Positions 10,101 to 19,862 of a stretch of DNA of 64,000 nucleotides are shown in pieces. The stretch spans positions 16,637,584 through 16,701,583 of the forward strand of contig NC_058139.1 in assembly GCF_011075055.1 (NCBI RefSeq), read 5' to 3'. Every line of letters begins with the position of its first letter. Position 1 is the first letter of the stretch. A program made the translations under genes and the position numbers. A model generated the notes under the pieces. It was not told the origin of the DNA and made no database searches. It worked only from the letters and a program-made list of their open reading frames with translations. Origin of the DNA: Mangifera indica (taxonomy: Eukaryota; Streptophyta; Magnoliopsida; Sapindales; Anacardiaceae).

Positions 10101-12683
10101 GATAGCAACATCCTGCGATAACATAAGGATAATATTATACATAATTAACATGATTATTCTATTTTGATAGTTCGATTTCAGTAAAAAGACATTCAGATCA
10201 CTGACCGAAGAATACTGTTTTCATTAAAAAATAGCGACAGCACAAGTGCATCAACATCATTATTATTATTTTTTTTGTAACCGGGGACCCCACTCGTATT
10301 GATTTGACGGGAAAACCCAAGACACAATGACTAAACTCACAACCATTATGCCAGATAAATCAATGTTTCATAAACATGACAAAGACTCAAACACAAGTCT
10401 TCTCCCTAAAAGTTCTAATACTCTATCAATTTTGCTAACCCTTGGAGTCAACATCATTATTCCTATGAATATAGTGCCCATGAAAAGATAGATTTTGGTT
10501 TGTTTGTTGACACTTTATGGACATGCAATGATAACACTAAAACATATCATCCCAGAAAAAGCAGCAAGGATAATATATTTAATTTATGCATCATCCCAGA
10601 AATTTAATTGATCAAAAGAAGAGCAAAAGAACATACTGATCCATACCACAGACCATGGTACACCGTCCCACAAGAACCTGCAGAGACAAGGGAAAAAGTC
10701 ATATTTATATCAGACTTATACATAATCAAGCAAAACTACACCATTTCTGTGGACATACATCAAAATAAAAATTGCCAGGAAGATCGTCTGCAATAACACT
10801 GTTGCAGCTAAACAGTAATAACCCTCTGCATAAATTTATGTTAACAATGAGCATAAACTAGGAAATTAAGAGTAAATAAGCAGTTGCACTTAATGGCATG
10901 ACATTCCTGTCATTCTTGTCAACCCTTCCCAAAACTAAATAAAATAACAGTTTCCATTTACTAGAAAGATGATTACCTTGCCCAATCTGTTCTCCAATTG
11001 TCAAGTCTTCCCACAAGATTTCATAGTCCAAGCAGTCATTGTCCAAGTCCACCTTATTTACAGCACTACTGCTAGTGCTTCCACAGCTGCTAGCACTGCT
11101 TGTGCTGTTAACATTAACAGATGAGGACCAGGATCCAGAGGCCTCATTATTAGAAGGCCTACTACCTTCATTTATGTGGCTTTCAGATTTTGAACCAGGA
11201 ATCTTCTGATTTATCAATTCATTGTCTTGATCACTTTGTGACCAGGGCCAAGCAAAACGACCAGACTTTGGCTCTGAAACTTCCCGCTCAGTCCCTTTCC
11301 AAGGCCATGATAGGCCCTTCTTACCCATCCATTGTTCTGCCTTAGTTGTAATTATCTTTTGGATTGTAGGTTTTCCTTCACCCTCATCACCACCATCTCT
11401 GAATGGCCTGACAGGGAACCTCTCATCAGCAGGACCAAACACACCAAAAGGAGATGGAGGTATATCACCCCTTGGCGTGCTAGCACCACTTGAATTTGCA
11501 TCTTCTCTATGATCAGAAAGAGCTGCATCAGAGAACCCATGATCTGACTGATGACTATCTCCACTTCCACCTTCACGATCCATTAAATTTTCTCCAGTCC
11601 GAATCTTTGACTTAACTTTGTTGCTCACTTTAGTTGCCTGCATCCATGATTTGACCGTTTAAACATGCCATTCTATGCTAACTCATACAAATATAAAACC
11701 AAAATACTAACCAAATTTGATATTTTCAAAGCAATTGCAGCTTGCAGAGGCTGCTGAGAATCCAGGCCAAGTTTAGATGTTACACCAATTCTATCATGAC
11801 CAAAACTCGAATCTCGCTCTGAATCCTTAGCACCCCACATTGCAACCCTAGTTTCATGGAATGGTCGAGAATCACTAGACACGCAAATAATCCCAACCAA
11901 AGTACCATCATCATCATAGAATGGAGTATTAGTAACAACAGCCAAAAATCTCTCCCCCATTTTATTCTTCACAGGAAATTGTCCCGTCCACCTATCTCCC
12001 ATTGTAACCCTATGAACCATATTATGTGCCACATCAAAGTCTCGAGGATCTGACAGAAGCTCAATGGCATCATGACCTAGAGCTTCAGCAGCTGAATAAC
12101 CATAAAGGTTTTCCGCTGACCGGTTCCTGCATGATCAACCATGGCCAAATAACCCAACTATTAAATAAATTAACACACAAGAAATTTGTTTTTTTCTCAA
12201 TTTAATCATACAAAGCTCAAGTTTTCAGTGACAAAAATATTTTTAAAAAAATGAAGAAAAACAGTTAACTGAACTAGCTACTCACCAATAAATGATACGA
12301 CCATCAAGATCAAATATGTGAACAGATTGCCCCATAGACTGCAATATATTCAAATACTGTCTGTCAGTGAAATTCACATACGCCGGACCACCCCCGCTAA
12401 TTGCGCCACCAGCGACGCCACTCTCACCACTTCTGCTCTCTCTTTGCAACGGGGAAGAATATCGAAACGATGCCGAATTCTTCCATATAGTAGCGGGTTC
12501 TTTCCTTCTTGGAGCAGCTCCCAATCTTGGACGGCGAGGCGACACCGAATGTGAACGCTGGTGGTTGGTGTCGGATTTAGAATCTTTAAGCTTGGACATC
12601 TCTTGCTGCAAGTGGGCATGGCCGGCTTCAAGTTCTTGAATCTTCTTGAGGAGCTCCTCAGCTGGCGGAGTATTGGCGTCCAT
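7145..12683 (-). CDS. PAS-domain RAF-like MAPKKK protein kinase, 13 exons, complete
   Basis: Exons: 12683-12286, 12126-11712, 11637-10977, 10677-10637, 10112-10044, 9351-9251, 9078-9000, 8762-8664, 8567-8499, 8358-8309, 8194-8113, 7969-7875, 7271-7145 (TAG). All 12 introns are GT-AG and the phases join into 761 residues. Order: a likely coiled coil (about 8-35), a PAS domain (about 105-225, with [20 protein letters not shown]), a Ser/Gly-rich linker, and a kinase domain from about 483. Visible kinase residues: glycine loop GQGSCGTV (490-497), VAIK Lys510, alpha-C Glu528, HRDLKSSN with Asp606, DFG Asp624, APE Glu651. The layout matches plant group-B RAF-like kinases related to Arabidopsis RAF10/RAF11. 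In Arabidopsis, related group-B RAFs act in ABA and stress signalling upstream of SnRK2 kinases; that role here is inference. The first ATG opens the frame and precedes the coiled coil. Likely a soluble Ser/Thr kinase; the PAS ligand is unknown. Confidence 0.95.
9351..9694. repeat. Direct duplication in intron 5 of the RAF-like gene
   Basis: About 140 bp at 9351-9490 is repeated at 9556-9694, offset by 205 bp with about 65 bp between. Both copies contain CATTAAGTAAGCATC and CCAAAAATTATATACTGCAA. The first copy starts exactly at the exon 6 acceptor side, so the second carries a decayed copy of that acceptor region (minus strand TATATTGAGG against the real TATATGAAGG). Confidence 0.8.
10265..10447 (-). 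mobile_element. SINE in intron 4 of the RAF-like gene
   Basis: The 183-bp block is flanked by an exact 14-bp target-site duplication, TCAACATCATTATT, at 10251-10264 and 10448-10461. On the minus strand it starts with a tRNA-like stretch, GGGTTAGCAAAATTGATAGA (A-box-like), followed by GTGTTTGAGTC (B-box-like). It ends with CCCCGGTTAC, an A run and ATT repeats. This is the plan of a plant tRNA-derived SINE transcribed by RNA polymerase III. It lies in the same orientation as the host gene and does not touch the splice sites at 10637 and 10112. Confidence 0.75.
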
Positions 12684-12862
12684 TCTTCAGAAATCAGCGA
12701 AACTTATCAACTGAAATTGGATTCATCAACACTTTTTGAAAAAATAGCTTTATTCTTATTATCTCTGAAGCTCTAGAAAACTCTTATCTCTCTCTTTGTG
12801 TGTGGTCAATTTACTCAGAAATACAAAGACAGCAAGCGTTGAGACTTGAGAGCCGAGAAGCT

Positions 12863-12873
12863 GTTTATAAACT
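12863..12873 (-). promoter_or_regulatory. Candidate TATA box of the RAF-like gene
   Basis: On the minus strand the motif GTTTATAAACAG lies about 180 bp upstream of the ATG. A start site roughly 30 bp downstream would give a 5' leader of about 150 nt, which contains CT/GA-rich tracts (AGAGAGAGAT). This is a motif match only. Confidence 0.4.
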
Positions 12874-13310
12874 TTTAAAAAATAAAAATCACTTTTCAAC
12901 TCCTTTCTTTGGCTAGCTTATTGGCTTCGCTAATTCCCTTACATCTCTCTACTTTTGTTATTATTTTTTTGATTTTGTCTTAATTTTATAATGTGTATAA
13001 TTTTATATAATTAAATAATTAAAAATTAAAAATAAAATAATAATTAATTGTATTATAATATATTATTATTTAGGTACAAAATTATATTTTTAATTATATT
13101 TAACTTTTTTATTTTTCTCTTTTATCTCAGAGTATCAATTAAAATTGAATTATACTATTTAGACTCGAATTGTAGTTTTACCACAGACCAAACTTATTTA
13201 ACCCACGCGCCACCATTTTCTATGGGGTTAATGGCCTGCTTTGTGTTGGGTTTTCAAAATGGTCCAATTTACTTGGCGCGTGGATTGAAATTTCTTCTTT
13301 TTTATTTTTT
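12874..13310. other. Upstream flank of the RAF-like gene, AT-rich
   Basis: Very AT-rich DNA, with AAATAAAAATTAAAATAA-type runs near 13020, which presumably includes the kinase promoter. No second gene is seen. Confidence 0.4.
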
Positions 13311-13745
13311 GACCAAAAAGACTTATTCCCACCTAAGGTTTAGTGTATTTTCGAGATTCTATTTAAAAGGTTTCAAAAATTCAAACACTCACTCATCATC
13401 TAATTTTTATTAAAATTAAGAATAAAACCATTATTTTATCAGAAATATTAGAAAATAATTATTTTATTTTAATTTCCCTTCTCAGGTTTGAAAACTGATA
13501 ATTTCACTTTAATCTCAATTTTTCAGCTTTAAAAAATGACTTCCTCCCCCCCACCCTTAGGGTTTTTTTTCTTCTCTAGTCACCATCTCTAACAACAGTG
13601 ATGGCCACTATCACCATCTCCACCCTCTTCCTCTTGTCGATCATCTCCATCTCAGTAGATGAAGACGAGCAAAACCCAAGATGAGATGAGAAGACGAAGG
13701 AAGATGACTTGGGTTTTCGCGGAGGAGATGAATGGAGACGGCTTG
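13311..13745. mobile_element. Possible single arm of a MULE-like element
   Basis: The start AAAAAGACTTATTCCCACC resembles MULE ends at 5842 and 36503. The order of A-rich, CCCCCCACCC and TAGGGTTTT blocks that follows parallels the left arm of the 36503 element. No matching inverted arm or target-site duplication was found to the right, so this would be a truncated or rearranged copy. Confidence 0.35.
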
Positions 13746-14039
13746 GGTTTTCATCATTTTACATAATATTGCTCGACATTTCGATCAATTTTTTTATTAT
13801 TTTCAACAATGATAATGATTAAGAAGGTGAGTAAATCATCCCTTATCTTGTTTAAATTATTTTTATATTTAGATTTGATAAATTAGAGTAACATTTAGGG
13901 TCTTTTTAGTTTAAGATTTGTGATTTGAACAATTGATTTAATGGCTTGAATCTTGGTTGTTTTGGATGAATTAGTTTAGGGTTATTGTGTTTAACTTAGT
14001 GTTCAATCATTTTTTATTGAAATGGTAGCCAAAAATTGC

Positions 14040-14440
14040 AATTTTGATCGAAAAATCCCAGGTTTGAGAAATATCCCCCTAGTTGAATCAATGACACAGA
14101 GGAGAGGGCAAATGCAAGTTTTTAAATAGTAGGAACGTTGGGGGACATACGGGGGAACCCTCGGGGAGAGGGGAAATTGCAAGTTTTGAAACTTTTCCTA
14201 TGGTATGACACGTGGGAATCATGTGGAAGGGGGCGAAATGTTGAAATTGCAATTTTTTCAACTTGTTGGACATGCGAGATGAAGTGAAATTAATAAGGGG
14301 GCAAATTGAAATTGTTTAAGCAATTAGGACCTATAGGAGAATTAGAAAATGTTAGAAGGCAAATTGATATTATTCTAAACATTTAAGACCTGTGGGAGAG
14401 CAAGAAAATGTTAAGGGGGCAGACTGATAGCTTTTCTAAA
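14040..14440. repeat. Degenerate G-rich tandem repeats, about 65-75 bp
   Basis: About five diverged units share the order AAATTGCAAGTTTT, a short spacer, then G-rich tracts such as GGGGGACATACGGGGG, AAGGGGGCGAAAT and AAGGGGGCAAATT. Identity between units is low. The array runs directly into the 59-bp repeat array. Confidence 0.45.
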
Positions 14441-14444
14441 TCTA

Positions 14445-15418
14445 TGGTTTTTGGACGTGAGGTTTTCGAATTTCAAGTCTGTTTTCGATTTTTGTGATTT
14501 CTAAGGTTTTTGACGTGCACTTTTCGAATTTTAGATTAACTTTTTAATATTTATCATTCTAAGGTATTTGAATGTATAGTTTTCAAATTTTTGGTATGTT
14601 TTTTGATATTTTCATTTTAGAATTTTTTGAGATGTAGTTTTTAAATTTCAAATTTATTTTTTATTTTTGTTATTTTAGGTTTTTTCAAAATGTAGTTTTC
14701 AAATTTCATATAGGTTTTTCAATAGCTCTCATACTTGGGTTATTTGATATGTAATTTTCAAAATTCAGGTTTCTCTTTTTATTTTTGTCATTTTAGGCAT
14801 ATTGACTTGTGATTTTCGATCAATTTTTTAGTTTTTGACATTCTAGGATATTTTATTGTGTAGTTTTTGAATTTCATTTCTATTTTTCAATATTTGTCAT
14901 TTTAAAGTTTTTTGAGGTGTAGTTTTCAAATTTTAGTGTAGTTTTTCGATTATTGTTACTCTAGGGTAGTTCGACATATACTTTTAGAAATTCAAATTGA
15001 TTTTTCAGTTTTTGTCAATATAGGGTATTTCAATGTTTAATTTTTGAAATTCAGATCTGTTTTCTTGTTTTTGTCATTCTAGAGTATTTCGACTTGTAAT
15101 TTTCTAATTTTCGAGTGATTTTTCAGTTTTTTAAATTCTAGGACATTTTAACGTATAGTTTTCAAATTTCAGTTTTATTTTTTGATATTTGTCATTTTAA
15201 GGTTTTTAAACATGCAGTTTTTAAATTTTAGTCCAGTTTTTCAATTATTGTCATTCTAAGATATTTAAACATGTACTTTTTGAAATTCAGATCAATTTTT
15301 TTATTTTTGTTATTTCAAGGTATTCCAACATTTAATTTTCAAAATTTAGGTCTATTTTTTTTTTGTCATTTTAGGATAATTCGACTTGTAATTTTTGAAT
15401 TTTCGAGTGATTTTTCAA
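14445..15418. repeat. Tandem array of about 16 monomers of about 59 bp
   Basis: The monomer reads roughly GTCATTCTAGGGTATTTCGA followed by a TGTAGTTTTCAAATTTCAG-like block and a T-rich tail. The TCATTCTAGG-type core recurs at intervals of about 50-63 bp from about 14498 to 15364. There is also a longer period: the block with TTATTGT near 14950 matches 15245 better than its neighbours, and TTTTCGAGTGATTTTTCA at about 15103 recurs at about 15400. That gives about 295 bp, or five monomers. Confidence 0.8.
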
Positions 15419-15419
15419 T

Positions 15420-16500
15420 CAGATCATTGCACTTTCATCATATATTTCATGCAGATCTAGACATAGGATTAGAGATACCTATTTTCAAGGATGTTAAAAG
15501 GTGTAGTATCATGATGTAGAACATGTTTTCTTGGCTAGACCATGAGGGGATGACAATATCGATACTATCAAAATAGCGTTGTTGTATTGTCTGTATATAG
15601 TGTTACTTGAGAATGATCGACTAAAGAAAGTATCTGTAAAGTACCTCCGGTTGGTTGATCATTTAGATGAGTTTAATTCCCAGCTCTAAGATGTTCTAAT
15701 GTGATAGATAATATTTGAGTCGATGTCTCAAGCGAGTGACAGAGTTTGCTCTAGTCAAATGCCTAACATGTGTAAATATGACATCTATAGATGTCCCATT
15801 GCATTCCAGGTAAGTGTATATTTGTTGATTATCCATATTGATTGGCAAGAACAAAATGAAATAAATTTAACCATTAATATTTATATTGAAGTATTGGATA
15901 TATGAAATGATCGACACCCTGTATAATTGGATAGATTTGGTTGATGTCTATATGTCTTCCTGAATGTTCAGGTGGCATACATGAGATGTTCCTAGTTGAG
16001 TCATATGGGAACTATTTTCACCCATAATAAGGTATGTAATTGTTAATTGATTAGTTAATTGATACCTTGATTATTGCCAATAGATTGAATTATATATCTG
16101 AATGAATAGGATAATGTTATTTTCCCACTCCAGCCGTCACTAATTAAGGAAGTAAACCATGGTATGTGAACATTGTTCTATACAGAGGCATGTTGGATTT
16201 GCATTCTTCCTTATCCTCTTTGGTGCCCTCCTAGGCAATATATGGAGCATCTCTAAGATGCCACCTATTGATATACAGGCTGGTAGTCTTGAGACACTTG
16301 AGGAGCCCGTTAAGCCTCTTGTTACGGAGTATACTACATGTCCTCCTGTTGTTGAGACCAAAGCCACCGAGACCACACACTTTTCCTAGGGTTCAAGACC
16401 TTGCTACTGATCACCCTATATAAGAGTGTCTGTTGACTACATCATCCATTATATCTCTAATAGATGCTACTTTGGTCTGTTAGGGCAATATACTATTATG
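15420..16500 (+). pseudogene. Fragment 1 of a decayed multi-exon gene (DUF1985-like)
   Basis: Plus-strand translation gives, across frames, pieces such as KKVSVKYLRLVD followed by DEFNS, and KYDIYRCPIAFQ directly before GTAAGTG, a good splice donor (15810). This resembles DUF1985-type proteins, in which such a segment is followed by a GFPLAFQ-like motif. They are common in plants next to Ulp1-like protease domains and are often carried by MULEs. A further exon-like frame covers 16159-16389. Stops and frameshifts show it is dead. The gene seems to continue at 21731-23493 and 36114-36480, separated by retrotransposon insertions. The family call is tentative. Confidence 0.4.
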
Positions 16501-16588
16501 TGAGATTTCCTATTTATGGGACGAGGTGTTTTCTCAGATGTCTCGATTATAGGATCGTTTGACTTGTTTGAAGGACATCGTTACGTGT

Positions 16589-17925
16589 TGATGCATATAT
16601 GGGTCCTTATCTATTTTTGAGCTCCATATCTTCCTCAAGTTACCATGCCACCCAAAAAGCTAAGATGAATAAATTTCCAACAACATACAAGCCCAAGGAT
16701 GCAATACCTCCTCAATTTTTGTCCTAATCCACCTTTAGGTATAACCTCCTTAAGTGGACTTAAGACCTACTTATATAATTGTTTCAGTTGATCCAAAAGT
16801 GCAACTTTTGAAGTCCACTATTGGCCCAAACGTCCAAGACTTCTTTTTGAAGCCCAAAGAGCTCAAAGTATGTCTTTGGTTGGTTTTGAACTAAACGAGA
16901 AGATGGTTGCCTTAGTTAGGAAACAAGTTTCTTACATTTAAGGAAAAGGTGTACCATTTTATCTTGTATTCATTAAATTAGGTATGGGTTTAGTTTATGA
17001 TGGATGGCTTAGCATACATTAGGGATTTTAGTTGATTTTATATTAATTTTATTGACCAAAATATATCATTGCCATCCATGCCTCATATATAAAGGCGTGA
17101 ACCTTCATTTGTAATTGGTTGGTTGGCATTTTGAATGAAGCTCAAAAGCTATGCATACATGCATGGTCAAATGAGAATATATAAAAAGAATGTGAATTAA
17201 AGTCTGTTAACAGGTTTTGAAAGACAAAACCATTGTTATTTTAGATGTTGTGTTTTCATTTATGGATGCATTGCATTTAAAGTGGATATAACTCATCAGT
17301 ATTTTTACTGGTAACTTTTTCAAAAGCTTCTATGCTCTTCAAATTTCAAACATACATACATACATATATATAAATAAGAGGGAATATTCTTAATTTTTCT
17401 GTTTTATAGACTTTTTATACATATCCTAAGTGAGTCATTAAGTCACTTTTTTGTCATTATCATGAAAATTTGAAGAAAACTTTGTTGGCTTTTATCTCAT
17501 TTCCTTTTATCCAATCATTCTTGTGGAAGATTGGTAGTGGAAGACCCTAAGGTTGGTGGAGGAAGACCCTAAAGTTAGTGGAATTTTCCTTTATGCCTTG
17601 TTTATATTTTATGTTTCCTTATAAATACAAATTAGAGTGTGTATGCGCGTTAATATAGCTTATGGCAGAGAGCTATAGCATAATTACAATTTTTGCCGTT
17701 GTATTCTACTTGTAATTTGATTGTCTTATTCTATACCAATTGTGTACGTCCATAGCTTGAAAAAAAGTTCATTGTGTTGTGATTATAATGAAATGAATTC
17801 AGTTAGATTTAGAGTTGATTTGGCTGGTTAAATTGTAAGAAATAAAAAAACTGCACATACCACATGAACAGTAAAAACAATTTTTGATTCTTTGGTTTCT
17901 TGTTGCATGTTTGGAAGAATATGCA
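16589..17925 (+). repeat. 5' LTR of the deleted gypsy element
   Basis: It starts TGATGCATATATGGG and aligns with 19863 onward through shared blocks such as CCATGCCACCCAA, CTTTAGGTATAACCTCC and TATTGGCCCAAAC. It ends near ATATGCA just before the primer site. CCTCATATATAAAGG near 17082 is a likely promoter TATA box and is present in both LTRs. Confidence 0.8.
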
Positions 17926-17930
17926 CTATT

Positions 17931-17942
17931 TGGTATTAGAGC
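17931..17942 (+). other. Primer-binding site, initiator methionine tRNA type
   Basis: TGGTATTAGAGC lies 5 bp after the 5' LTR. It differs by one base from TGGTATCAGAGC, the usual complement of plant tRNA-iMet. Confidence 0.75.
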
Positions 17943-18151
17943 CTAGGGTGTTTGTGTGATTTGTTGACTAATTTTTGCCTCCCAGAGCTACTATTCACCG
18001 TTGGTATTTATTGTTCACCAAAACGTTACTGTTCACAGAAGCTTATTTTTGCCTAAAAACAACACTTTTCTAAGCCTAAACACTTACCATCCCTTACCCC
18101 TAATCATAAAACCCTTAAACCTTTAACTTTTGCCAATTAAACACTACCAAA

Positions 18152-19175
18152 ATGTCCCATAAAAGAACCTCCTCATCATCCTCTTCACCCCCTCACCCTT
18201 GGGAATTTGGTTATATGGAATTAAAGGGAGAAATTAAGGAATAAAAGTGAGAACTTAAAGCTCTTAGAAACCAAATGACTCAAAGCCGAGCACCTTTATC
18301 ACAACTGCAAACTTCAACCCAAAGCCAAATACCCCTTTCTCGTCCTAGACATCATAGGGAGGAATTGATGTTTCATGATAATTCAAGTAAAGAAGAACAA
18401 GAGAGGACACCTAGGAGAAATAAGGATGATGATAGGGGATTGAAAATTAAAATTATGAAATTTGAGGGTAATATGGATCCTGATGACTTTGTTGATTGGT
18501 TGCATGTCATAGAAAGGGTTTTTGAGTACAAAGGCTATTCAAATAAGAAAAAGTGAAAAATAGCCACCTAAAGTTTAAAGACTATGCTTCTTTGTAGTGG
18601 GAAAATTTAAAAAAACAAAGAGAGAAGGATGGTAAAAAGATAATAAGATCTTGGGAGAAACTAAAGAAGCTTATGAAGAGAAGATTTTTCCTGGACAACC
18701 ATAAACAAGATTTTTACCTCAAGCTACATAAAGGAGTTTGAGAAGCTATTAATAAGGAGTGAACTGGTGAAAAAGCAAACCATTACAAGATTCATTGGTG
18801 GCTTGAACCAAGACATTGCGCATATGGTGGAATTGAAACCATATTGCACTTTTGAAGATGTTTGTAAGTTGGCTATTAAGGTAGAGAAGCAAAAGAAGGC
18901 CTTGAAGTCCATAATTGCCAAGCCATTTAACAAAGGGACTTCATTCTCTAAAAGTCCTCCTTTCAACTAGGGAACCACCTTTCAAAAAGGTTCCTCATCA
19001 AACTATAAGGTTGTCGAAACCACTTCCAAGGAGAAAGGGAAAGAAAATGTGGTAGAACCTAGCAAGAACAAACCAAAGATGGGAAAACTTGATCTCTTCA
19101 ATAAAAAAGTGTTTCAAATGTCAAGGCTATGGATACTTCCAGGTTGAATGCCTAAATAAGAGAGCTTTGTCATTG
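18152..19175 (+). pseudogene. Gypsy gag, broken
   Basis: An ATG at 18152 opens a Ser/Pro-rich leader (MSHKRTSSSSSSPPHPW). In-frame stops follow near 18242. The capsid-like segment appears from 18275 as FEGNMDPDDFVDWLHVIERV and resumes in another frame at 18767-18970 with ITRFIGGLNQDIAH, so there is at least one frameshift or deletion near 18740. The zinc knuckle near 19105-19150 reads CFKCQGYGYFQVEC: the CX2CX4HX4C spacing is kept, but Tyr stands at the His position, which would abolish zinc binding. Confidence 0.8.
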
Positions 19176-19339
19176 ATGGAGATTTAAGCTATTGAAGAAT
19201 CTCTTCAAGAAGATGAAGAAAATAAAGATTATAGCGATGAAGATGAAGCTGTTGAAGAAGAAGAAGAAAAAGGTCATGCAAAGGGTTGATGAAAGAGAGA
19301 TGTTAGTGATTAAAAAAGCATTGCATTCCAAGTCCTTTC

Positions 19340-19740
19340 TACAAGAGGAACAAATGCTCTAAATTTTCCAATCAAGATGTACCATTGGAGCTAAAATGTG
19401 TTCTTTAATTATAGATAGTGAAAGTTATACAAATGTAGCTTTATCTACCTTAGTGGAAAAACTTGGATTACCTACCATACCTCATCCTCAACCATACAAG
19501 CTCCAATGGTTAAGTAATAGGACCAGCTTCTAAGTAGCTAAGCAAGTGTTTGTTTCTTTCTCCATTAGTAAGCATTATAATGATGAGATTTTGTGTGATG
19601 TGATTCTTATGGATGCTTGTCACTCGTTAGTGGGAAGACTATGGAAATTTGATAGGGAAGTGAAGCATGATGGCAAGAAAAACACTTACTCCTTTAAATT
19701 CAATGATAAGACTATCACTTTAACTCCTCTTAGTCCATAA
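19340..19740 (+). pseudogene. Gypsy protease region, broken
   Basis: The aspartic protease motif normally read as DSG in a context like IIDSGSCTNV here reads IIDSESYTNV, so the catalytic loop Gly is replaced. An in-frame stop lies at 19531. Downstream, LCDVILMDACHSLVGRLWKF and the LTPLSP end match the usual linker between protease and reverse transcriptase in plant gypsy elements. The next recognisable sequence is a polyprotein tail (LRANPSQPGEDDAY, about 19825-19880), so pol is deleted. Confidence 0.75.
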
Positions 19741-19862
19741 CATGTTCATAAAGCTATTAAGGGAAAAAAAGTCAAGAAATAGAGTTTGTTTATAAATGGT
19801 TAGTAAGTGGAAGGTAGCCATCTTCAGGATCTGAGGGCAAATCCTTCTCAACCCGGGGAAGA

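Noticed and set aside
10265..10447. Functional tRNA gene in the intron
   Set aside because: A- and B-box-like motifs are present, but there is no cloverleaf; the A tail and target-site duplication fit a SINE.
12318..12639. Frames on the plus strand opposite kinase exon 1
   Set aside because: Antisense shadows of a well-supported coding exon.
14445..15418. CRISPR-like regularly spaced repeats
   Set aside because: Monomers are contiguous and diverged, with no unique spacers, in plant nuclear DNA; this is a tandem array.
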